From: JAJTFW01 sp031421935
GTDB lineage: Bacteria; Bacteroidota; Bacteroidia; AKYH767-A; OLB10
Direction of reading: 5' to 3'
DNA length: 5,706 nucleotides
Assembly: GCA_031421935.1 (NCBI GenBank)
Contig: JANOPQ010000045.1
Location: forward strand, 1 to 5,706
Notes under the pieces: model-generated
Seen by the model: the letters and a program-made list of their open reading frames with translations, nothing else
The model's database searches: none
What the model was told of the DNA's origin: nothing
In this document: piece by piece, positions 1-5,706 of the stretch
How positions within the stretch are numbered: position 1 is the stretch's first letter
Layout of the letters: every line of letters begins with the position of its first letter
Program-made: the position numbers and the translations under genes

Positions 1-134
1 AACACGATTCTTCCTTTAGGATCTTGAAAAAACAAATAACTTCCCAATAGCCATTGATGATTATAAAACCCCTGCGCAACAATTTGATTGCTGAGAAATA
101 AAAGCAAAAAAGAAATGTTCAGGATTTTTCTCAT
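1..134 (-). CDS. N-terminus of a secreted protein with Sec signal peptide (partial, runs off left edge)
   Basis: An ATG at 134-132 on the minus strand opens 44 codons without a stop before the window ends. Residues 1-20 look like a classic signal peptide: basic MRK, then a hydrophobic core (ISFLLLFL), then a short polar stretch ending in IVA followed by Q21, a typical Bacteroidota cleavage site. The mature part begins GFYNHQWLLGSYLFF, and the NxxWLxG pattern is common at the start of large exported Bacteroidota proteins, many of which carry a C-terminal type IX secretion sorting domain. The C-terminus is not visible, so both secretion route and function are unknown. The start is chosen because the signal peptide begins directly at it. 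A possible promoter lies in the 48-bp gap upstream, so the gene may be transcribed separately from the amidohydrolase. Export is fairly sure; the family is a guess. Confidence 0.62.
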   Translation of the reverse strand, partial: MRKILNISFLLLFLSNQIVAQGFYNHQWLLGSYLFFQDPKGRIV

Positions 135-144
135 CGTACAACCA

Positions 145-176
145 TAAATTTAGTAATAATAATTACACAAAACAAA
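145..176 (-). promoter_or_regulatory. Possible Bacteroidota-type promoter for the secreted-protein gene
   Basis: On the minus strand TTTG (176-173) is followed after 20 bases by TAAATTTA (152-145), which matches seven of eight positions of the TAnnTTTG -7 element. Spacing fits the phylum consensus. The weak point is that the -7 element ends only 10 bases before the ATG, leaving a leader of about five bases. The gap is very AT-rich, so chance matches are likely. Confidence 0.3.
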
Positions 177-182
177 CGATCA

Positions 183-1808
183 TTAAAAAACTCTTTCCCC
201 TGCGATATGAGTTTGGAGAACTTTTATTTTGAAGAGTTCTTTTTCGTCGGCTTGCATGAGATCTTTTTCGAGGATAACGAAATCGGCATCCTTTCCTTTT
301 TCTAAACTCCCTCTATAGCTCTCTTCAAATCCAGCATACGCAGCCCAGATCGTCATGGCTTTTAAGGCTTCTTCGCGAGTGAGTGCATTTTCAAGTTGGA
401 ATCCATTCTCCGGAAAATTATTTTGGTCTTTTCTGGATACTGCAGCATAAAATCCAAAGAGTGGATTGATAGCTTCTACAGGGAAGTCAGATCCAGCAGC
501 AATCATTCCGCGTTCATTCAATAATTTTTTGTACGCATAAGCTGTTTTTATTCGCTCCTCTCCCACTCTATCTTTCGCCCAATACATATCGCTCGTAGCA
601 TGTGTAGGTTGCACGGAAGGAATGATGGAATACTGAGAGAACAAACCAAAATCATCAGGTGATAATACTTGTGCGTGCTCAATTCGCCAACGCAAATCAT
701 TTTTGCCTTTTAATACTTCCCCGTAAATTTTTAAAAGGAGTCGATTGGCAGAATCACCAATACAATGCGTATTCATTTGAAAACCGATTTCCTTCGCTTG
801 TTGCGCAGCGTAGATGATTGAATCGACGGTCGACAATAAAAAACCTGAATGGTCGGGCATGTCGGAATAAGGATGCAATAAACAGGCACCTCTAGATCCG
901 AGTGCACCATCAGCATACAATTTAAACGACTGTACATTTAAACGATCGGAGTGATATTTTCCGTGTGTTTTATAATATTCCAGATTGTTCTTTGTAAAAC
1001 TCACCATCGCATTCATCCGCATCTTTAATTGATTTGCTTTCTGCAAACTATCAATTAATAAAATGGTGGTTACATCTAAGCCAGCATCGGTAACGTTGGT
1101 AAGTCCGACTTCAAAACAGTTTTTTTGCGCCGACAATAATGCTTCTATCAAATCAGCCGTTCCGGGTGTGGGAACTTTCAACTTTACAAAGTCAACAGCA
1201 TTGTCAATGAGAAGTCCAGTGAGTTTTCCATTTTGCTTGATAAATTGTCCGCCGATTACCGACGAATTTTCATCCACCTTACAAATGTCGAGTGCTTTTT
1301 GATTTACCAATGCAGCGTGGCCATCAATACGCAATAAAATTACCGGTACATCGGGAAACAACGAATCCAACTTTGATTTATTCGGATACGATTTATCCGT
1401 CCAATCATTTTGATCCCATCCTCTGGCAAACACCCAACCCATGAATCGACGATCTTGGTACTTAACCAACGTATCAATAATAGCATCAAAAGAAGTGGTT
1501 CCGATGAGCCATGTTTTTTTGAGATCGACACCATACCCATAAAAATGGCAATGTGCATCATAAAAGCCGGGATACATAAACTGTCCTTTCAAATCAATTT
1601 TATCGGTGGCATCCATCTTCAACAAATCGGATGAAGAACCTGTTGCTATAATTTTTCCATCTTTAATAGCAATGGCTTCTACAATAGAAAACGCGCTATC
1701 TACAGTATAAATTTTAGCATTATAATAAATCACATCTACTTTTGGAGAGGAACTACATCCCATCCAACAGAAACTGATTACACAAATGAAATAAAATAAT
1801 TTTTGCAT
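183..1808 (-). CDS. YtcJ-like metal-dependent amidohydrolase (amidohydrolase family 3), predicted lipoprotein
   Basis: A 541-residue enzyme predicted to hydrolyse an amide or N-acyl bond in the cell envelope. The family includes N-substituted formamide deformylase (NfdA) and Bacillus YtcJ; the substrate cannot be read from sequence. Residues 1-17 form a lipoprotein signal peptide ending in WMGC, with Cys18 as lipid anchor and SSS after it; no acidic residues follow the Cys, so nothing suggests the Bacteroidota surface-export signal. A small beta domain (about 24-78) precedes the TIM barrel. Likely metal ligands are His86 and His88 (DAHCH), Lys297 (SFKLYADG), His348 (NTHCIGD), His378 (RIEHAQ) and Asp441 (GSDFPVE). 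ARGWDQNDW (128-136) and RIDGHAALVN (160-169) are family hallmarks. The C-terminal GSLEKGKDADFVIL (500-513) is the usual return to the beta domain. The gene is full length and intact. It starts 2 bp after the dehydrogenase stop, so it probably shares its message and may be translationally coupled. Confidence 0.93.
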   Translation of the reverse strand: MQKLFYFICVISFCWMGCSSSPKVDVIYYNAKIYTVDSAFSIVEAIAIKDGKIIATGSSSDLLKMDATDKIDLKGQFMYPGFYDAHCHFYGYGVDLKKTWLIGTTSFDAIIDTLVKYQDRRFMGWVFARGWDQNDWTDKSYPNKSKLDSLFPDVPVILLRIDGHAALVNQKALDICKVDENSSVIGGQFIKQNGKLTGLLIDNAVDFVKLKVPTPGTADLIEALLSAQKNCFEVGLTNVTDAGLDVTTILLIDSLQKANQLKMRMNAMVSFTKNNLEYYKTHGKYHSDRLNVQSFKLYADGALGSRGACLLHPYSDMPDHSGFLLSTVDSIIYAAQQAKEIGFQMNTHCIGDSANRLLLKIYGEVLKGKNDLRWRIEHAQVLSPDDFGLFSQYSIIPSVQPTHATSDMYWAKDRVGEERIKTAYAYKKLLNERGMIAAGSDFPVEAINPLFGFYAAVSRKDQNNFPENGFQLENALTREEALKAMTIWAAYAGFEESYRGSLEKGKDADFVILEKDLMQADEKELFKIKVLQTHIAGERVF

Positions 1809-1810
1809 TT

Positions 1811-2563
1811 CTACTTTTTATTAATGTACACTGAATTAGCTTGAGCGAGTGGAGTCATCACAATATCATTTAAATTTACATGAGGAGGTCGACTCGCAGC
1901 GAACCAAACCACTTCAGCGATATCATTCGCTTGCAAAGGATCAAATCCTTTATAAATCGATTTTGCCTTATCGGCATCTCCTTTAAATCGCACCAATGAA
2001 AATTCAGTTTCGGCAGCTCCTGGATTTACAGCAGTGACTTTGATACCATGCGGTAACAAATCAATGCGCATCGACTTTGTAATGGCATCTACAGCGAACT
2101 TAGATCCGCAGTAAACATTTCCATAAGCATACGCATCCTTTCCTGCTGTGGATCCAATATTAATTACATGACCACGTTTTCTTTCAATCATCCAAGGGAG
2201 AATCGTTCTACTTACATACAACAGTCCTTTCACGTTCGTATCGATCATCTTTTCCCAATCGTCGATGTCGCCATCATAGATTGCAGACATTCCTGATGCG
2301 AGTCCTGCATTATTTACCAATACATCAATCTCCTTCCAGAAACGAGGCAATGCATCTAACTCAATTTTCACTTGCTTTCGATCACGCACATCAAAACAAA
2401 GCGAATACACTTTGGTTTCGTATGTATCGAGGATGATGTGTTCTAACTCCTCTAACTTTTCTTTTCTGCGACCTGTAATAATCACATCCCAACCATGTTC
2501 GGCAAATTTCAATGCGATGGCTCTTCCAAAACCGGAACTAGTCCCTGTAATTAATGCAATCAT
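1811..2563 (-). CDS. SDR-family NADP-dependent oxidoreductase, YdfG-like
   Basis: A complete 250-residue classical short-chain dehydrogenase/reductase, close to the 248 residues of E. coli YdfG, and cytoplasmic. Visible features in order: the cofactor motif TGTSSGFG (6-13); Arg32-Arg33 after the second strand, favouring NADP over NAD; Asp59 (CFDVRD); NNAG (84-87); structural Asn110 (DTNVKG); catalytic Ser138 (NIGSTAG), Tyr151 and Lys155 (YCGSK); and PGAAETEF (181-188). The C-terminal segment RPPHVNLNDIVMTPLAQA (225-242) closely resembles the YdfG group, whose members oxidise L-allo-threonine, serine and other 3-hydroxy acids and can reduce malonic semialdehyde. The precise substrate here is inferred, not shown. 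The start is fixed by the nucleotide-binding motif beginning at residue 6. A promoter candidate lies just upstream and the gene ends 2 bp before the amidohydrolase, so it probably heads a two-gene operon. A neighbouring SDR subgroup is the main alternative. Confidence 0.93.
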   Translation of the reverse strand: MIALITGTSSGFGRAIALKFAEHGWDVIITGRRKEKLEELEHIILDTYETKVYSLCFDVRDRKQVKIELDALPRFWKEIDVLVNNAGLASGMSAIYDGDIDDWEKMIDTNVKGLLYVSRTILPWMIERKRGHVINIGSTAGKDAYAYGNVYCGSKFAVDAITKSMRIDLLPHGIKVTAVNPGAAETEFSLVRFKGDADKAKSIYKGFDPLQANDIAEVVWFAASRPPHVNLNDIVMTPLAQANSVYINKK

Positions 2564-2590
2564 AATGTTATTTATCTAAAGTATACGAAA

Positions 2591-2619
2591 CAAAAATAAT
2601 CAAAAATACAGAGAAGCAA
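2591..2619 (-). promoter_or_regulatory. Candidate Bacteroidota promoter for the dehydrogenase-amidohydrolase operon
   Basis: On the minus strand TTG (2619-2617) is followed after 18 bases by TATTTTTG (2598-2591), a perfect match to TAnnTTTG at acceptable spacing. The element ends 27 bases before the dehydrogenase ATG, predicting a leader of about 22 bases. A second identical TATTTTTG lies at 2608-2601, 10 bases upstream, but has no TTG at suitable spacing. The best promoter match in the window. Confidence 0.55.
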
Positions 2620-2625
2620 TTGATT

Positions 2626-2637
2626 CGCTAAGTAGCG
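2626..2637. repeat. Short perfect inverted repeat upstream of the dehydrogenase promoter
   Basis: CGCTA (2626-2630) and TAGCG (2633-2637) are separated by AG. The repeat sits 6 bases upstream of the TTG element of the candidate promoter. It could be a regulator-binding half-site pair or chance. No T-run follows it on either strand, so it does not look like a terminator. The rest of the 119-bp gap (2564-2682) is AT-rich and shows no other recognisable element. Confidence 0.3.
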
Positions 2638-2682
2638 TACAACTAGTCGTTTAAAACCGATTTTTTAATGAATATAATTGAA

Positions 2683-4392
2683 CTAGCCAATATTCTTCTT
2701 ATGCAACAAACTGTTCTTATACCCATATGTGAAATACAAGATGAGACCGATGACCAACCAAATTCCAAAACCTAACCATTGATGGAAATGAATTTGTGCC
2801 ATCAAATACAGACAAGAAAGAATTCCAAACACAGGAATAACGGAAAGGTTTCTCATAAAACTATAAACCGACATGATTGCAAACACCAAGAAGAAAATAA
2901 AGTTTGGAATAGACTCTATATTCACGAAAGGATTTACAAAATCATGGATCCATTGTTTCTGAAATATTACCAACCACGTCATCGTGATAATAAAAAGTGC
3001 AGGTACTAACCACTTTCCATTGACGTACGGAACCTTAAATTTACGAGGTAAATCGGTTTGCGTTTGCAACATCAACACACCACCACAAACCAATATGAAA
3101 GCAAACAAAGTTCCGATCGAACATAAATCAGTTACTGTATTCATATCAATAAAAAAGAGTGGGATTCCAACCAGTAATCCGGTTACGATGGTAGCAAACG
3201 AAGGTGTTCCATACTTAGGATGAATTTTAGAAAACTTTTTAGGCAATAAACCATCACGGCTCATGCTCATCCAAATTCGGGGTTGACCCAATTGAAATAC
3301 GAGCATCACACTTGCCATGGCAAATACCGCACTTACGGCAATAATACTACTCATCCAATTTAATCCACGATATCCAAATACGAAGGCTAGTGGATCTTCC
3401 ACTCTCAATTCTTTATAGTTTACCATTCCGGTAAGAATTAATGCAATTAACACATAAAGAATAGTACAAATTATAATTGCATTAAACATTCCCTTTGGCA
3501 AATCGCGTTGTGGATCATGGCATTCTTCTGCAGTGGTGGAGATGGCATCAAAACCGATGTAAGCAAAAAAGACTCCTGACACTCCTGCTAAAACACCTAC
3601 CCATCCTTCTGGTAAAAACGGATCCCAATTTTCAGGATCCACATAGAAAGCGCCGACAGCAATTACCAAAAATACAGCGAGAAGCTTTACAACAACCATT
3701 ACATTACTCGCATTTCTCGACTCCTTCATTCCACGATACACCAACCACGTAATTAAAATATTTATTACTAAGGCTGGAATATCCATGATCACTTTTAGAC
3801 TTCCTAACTGCGGAGCCGATAACCAAGCTCGCACGCCTTCCGATTTTACAGTTGTTAAATCTACTCCTGAATTTTGTGCTTCGATGAATGCACGCTTTGC
3901 AGAAAAATAATCGATTCCCGACCAAGCAGGAAGAATAATTCCATCTGCAAAACCCAGTGCAGGAATTTTGATATGACTTAACAACGTAGCGAAATAACTC
4001 GACCACGAAATAGCAACAACAATATTTCCGATAGCATACTCCATGATTAATGCCCATCCAATGATCCATGCAAACAACTCCCCGAAGGCCACGTAAGAGT
4101 ACGTATATGCAGAACCACTAACAGGAACTAAACTCGCAAACTCAGCATAGCAAAAAGCCGCAAATCCGCAGGCGATGGCTGTGAAAACAAAAAGAAAAAC
4201 AACACCAGGTCCTCCAGCTGCAGAAGCATTTCCGATGGTACTAAAAATTCCAGCACCAATAATAGCAGCAATTCCGAGGGCAGTAAGATCAACAACACGA
4301 AGATGCTTTTTAAGTCCTCCGTGGCTTTCTGATTCGCCGGCTTCAATTTGCTTTAAGATTTGACTTATGCTTTTTCGTCGAAAAAGTTTCAT
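2683..4392 (-). CDS. APC-superfamily amino acid permease, cationic amino acid transporter (CAT) type
   Basis: A 569-residue inner-membrane transporter, predicted to import amino acids by proton coupling or exchange. A cytoplasmic N-terminus (1-33, basic MKLFRRK) precedes about 14 hydrophobic segments, the count typical of CAT-type members. Segment 1 carries the substrate-backbone motif GAGIF (46-50). CYAEFASLVPVSGSAYTYSY (81-100) and the following GELFAWIIGW are strongly conserved in the family. Segment 6 reads FFAYIGFDAISTTAEE (275-290), followed by the cytoplasmic DPQRDLP signature (293-299). GQPRIWMSMSRDGLLP (369-384) is the conserved loop after segment 8. The C-terminal MAQIHFHQW...W...GYKNS region also resembles CAT proteins. 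The loop between segments 3 and 4 (about 138-203) is unusually long, and the protein exceeds the roughly 460-490 residues of common bacterial YhdG/YfnA relatives. Cationic substrates are not assured, since the name covers transporters with varied specificity. It lies 38 bp after the upstream membrane-protein gene and may be co-transcribed with it. Confidence 0.92.
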   Translation of the reverse strand: MKLFRRKSISQILKQIEAGESESHGGLKKHLRVVDLTALGIAAIIGAGIFSTIGNASAAGGPGVVFLFVFTAIACGFAAFCYAEFASLVPVSGSAYTYSYVAFGELFAWIIGWALIMEYAIGNIVVAISWSSYFATLLSHIKIPALGFADGIILPAWSGIDYFSAKRAFIEAQNSGVDLTTVKSEGVRAWLSAPQLGSLKVIMDIPALVINILITWLVYRGMKESRNASNVMVVVKLLAVFLVIAVGAFYVDPENWDPFLPEGWVGVLAGVSGVFFAYIGFDAISTTAEECHDPQRDLPKGMFNAIIICTILYVLIALILTGMVNYKELRVEDPLAFVFGYRGLNWMSSIIAVSAVFAMASVMLVFQLGQPRIWMSMSRDGLLPKKFSKIHPKYGTPSFATIVTGLLVGIPLFFIDMNTVTDLCSIGTLFAFILVCGGVLMLQTQTDLPRKFKVPYVNGKWLVPALFIITMTWLVIFQKQWIHDFVNPFVNIESIPNFIFFLVFAIMSVYSFMRNLSVIPVFGILSCLYLMAQIHFHQWLGFGIWLVIGLILYFTYGYKNSLLHKKNIG

Positions 4393-4430
4393 AGGCTGTA
4401 TTTTCGTTTATGCAAAGTAAATAGAAAAAA

Positions 4431-5706
4431 TCAAATGGAAGGGTTGGAGGATGAATTTACATTCTTTGAATAGAAATAGGCTAATGCTGATAATACCATC
4501 AACAACAATCCGGGCATCCGATATCGAATCAAGCTCCCAATTACTGGTGTCGTGAAAGCGCTAATAATCACGATGACCATTCCGGCGATGAGTGCAATTA
4601 CCATTTGAGGAGAGATACTATTTCCATTCCTTTTAAATTTATAAATGCTGAATGCAACCATCACCGGAAAAATAAAATTTTCCAATGTTAGCGGGAAATA
4701 AAACCATTTAGCCAACTGCCAAGGCCAAGGCTGGAACATTCCATAACAAAATGCCTCTGGAATATGCAACAGAAAACTTAGGGGATTTGGGGCAAAAGAA
4801 ATAGGATGAATGAGACTGCCGGAGTGCATATAAACAGCAAATCTCCACATATTTCTTTGTTGACCAAAAAGGAGATCGGGCAAATTAAATGATAACGCCA
4901 CTTCACCAACCAATAACACGATCAGCAACGATACCACATAAGAAAGTGTAATCTTCATCACCGATTTTTTCATTTGTGGATATAATGCCCAAATCAACAA
5001 TCCAGGTAAAAATGCAAGCAACCAAAATGATTTAATGAGTAAAAAACAGAAAACGAAAATTAATAATTTAAGAAAATTAGCAAATGTTCTTTCATCATTC
5101 CACAGCTGAAAACATCTTAATGTCATTCCCATGGCAAAGATTAACAAGGGTTCCTTCATAATTGCAGAAGACCAAATAAAAACATTGGGTATAAATAAAA
5201 GGAGCAATGCAAATTGATAAAATGTACTCGATTGAATTCTTTGATGAGCGATGAACTTGATTAATGCAATCATTCCCATCAAACAAAATACATTCGACCA
5301 CAGTAAATGAATCCATGCATTTCCATCAGAGAACAATCGAATCAATGCATGAAATCGAATTACAGAACGAGCGTCATTATATTGATCTGTATACCCACTC
5401 GTAAACCACGAAGTCAAATGAGAATAAAATTCACGAATGGATTCAGCTGGAACATCCAAACCCATTATCATTTTTATAAAAAGCATAGGATTTTGTGTAA
5501 ACAAAATATAAAACTGATTTGCATCTGACAAATAACCTTGCATATCACCGCCTTGATAGGTTGCTAAATAATACCGAGCTATAAAATATCCGCCAATTAC
5601 TTTTAGCAACAGAATAAATGGTACTAGTCCAATCGAAATCCCATCTAACCGCAACCACTTAGTACGTGAAAAAACTAAATACACCAAGATAATATGCAGG
5701 ATAAGA
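4431..5706 (-). CDS. Polytopic membrane protein of unknown function, possibly glycan-related (5' end beyond right edge)
   Basis: The reading frame is open from the right edge to TGA at 4433-4431, giving 424 codons. The first in-window initiator is TTG at 5687-5685, but the frame continues upstream with hydrophobic codons (LILHII), so I treat the gene as truncated by the window. Numbered from the first complete codon, about ten hydrophobic segments are visible (roughly 1-13, 24-48, 133-153, 162-180, 182-199, 210-240, 252-273, 341-356, 367-385, 390-412). Conserved-looking motifs are GGDMQGYLSDA (52-62) in the first external loop, PNVFIWSSAIMKEPLL (173-188), a Trp/Pro-rich FQPWPWQ (324-330) and GSLIRYRMPG (390-399). 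This layout, with an Asp-containing first loop and FW-S-KE and RYR-P motifs, resembles uncharacterised Bacteroidota membrane proteins near EpsG/O-antigen polymerase and GT-C-like families. I cannot assign it to a family with confidence. The neighbouring permease gives no glycan context. Confidence 0.75.
   Translation of the reverse strand, partial: LILHIILVYLVFSRTKWLRLDGISIGLVPFILLLKVIGGYFIARYYLATYQGGDMQGYLSDANQFYILFTQNPMLFIKMIMGLDVPAESIREFYSHLTSWFTSGYTDQYNDARSVIRFHALIRLFSDGNAWIHLLWSNVFCLMGMIALIKFIAHQRIQSSTFYQFALLLLFIPNVFIWSSAIMKEPLLIFAMGMTLRCFQLWNDERTFANFLKLLIFVFCFLLIKSFWLLAFLPGLLIWALYPQMKKSVMKITLSYVVSLLIVLLVGEVALSFNLPDLLFGQQRNMWRFAVYMHSGSLIHPISFAPNPLSFLLHIPEAFCYGMFQPWPWQLAKWFYFPLTLENFIFPVMVAFSIYKFKRNGNSISPQMVIALIAGMVIVIISAFTTPVIGSLIRYRMPGLLLMVLSALAYFYSKNVNSSSNPSI

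Noticed and set aside
135..182. Terminator or small RNA between the amidohydrolase and the secreted-protein gene
   Set aside because: The 48-bp gap has no GC-containing hairpin and no structured element; only the weak promoter match is visible.
1063..1302. Plus-strand open frame of 79 codons inside the amidohydrolase gene
   Set aside because: It lies wholly opposite a well-supported gene with catalytic motifs, has no recognisable domain and no promoter. Other open frames opposite or overlapping the four large genes were dropped for the same reason.
2656..2672. AT-rich inverted repeat (TTAAAA ... TTTTAA, minus strand) after the permease as a terminator
   Set aside because: The stem is only six A-T pairs and no T-run follows, so it would not make a stable intrinsic terminator.
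3704..4069. Minus-strand open frame of 121 codons overlapping the permease in another frame
   Set aside because: The permease frame carries the family motifs across this stretch. The alternative product is Cys- and Arg-rich with no domain, typical of a shadow frame.
4413..4420. TTACTTTG upstream of the permease as a -7 promoter element
   Set aside because: It matches seven of eight positions, but no TTG or TTTG lies 17-23 bases upstream, so a separate permease promoter is not supported.
5685..5687. TTG as the start codon of the membrane-protein gene
   Set aside because: The frame stays open upstream to the window edge and encodes more hydrophobic residues belonging to the same first membrane segment, so the real start probably lies outside.

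Overview
This window looks like ordinary chromosomal DNA from a member of the Bacteroidota (Bacteroidetes). The basis is AT-rich sequence, no Shine-Dalgarno-like purine tracts before the starts, good matches to the Bacteroidetes promoter (TTTG/TTG ... TAnnTTTG), a lipoprotein with a Cys-Ser-Ser-Ser start, and a secreted-protein N-terminus with the 'AQ...NxxWLxG' pattern common in that phylum. The sequence does not resolve the genus.

All five genes are on the minus strand, so transcription runs from the right edge to the left. In that order they are: (1) a polytopic membrane protein of unknown function whose N-terminus lies beyond the right edge (4431-5706); (2) an APC-superfamily amino acid permease of the cationic amino acid transporter (CAT) type, 38 bp downstream (2683-4392); (3) after a 119-bp gap holding a good candidate promoter, a YdfG-like short-chain dehydrogenase (1811-2563); (4) only 2 bp later, a lipid-anchored YtcJ-like amidohydrolase (183-1808); and (5) after 48 bp, the first 44 codons of a secreted protein cut by the left edge (1-134).

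The tightest functional unit is dehydrogenase plus amidohydrolase, almost certainly co-transcribed and probably translationally coupled. With the permease next door, one possible reading is a small amino-acid salvage module: an envelope hydrolase releases amino acids or amines from N-acyl or amide compounds, the permease imports them, and the YdfG-like enzyme oxidises hydroxy acids or hydroxy amino acids in the cytoplasm. This is inference from neighbours; all three families are broad. I saw no mobile element, CRISPR array, RNA gene, phage gene or convincing intrinsic terminator, and no clear sign of a new multi-gene system. The least understood gene is the membrane protein at the right edge.
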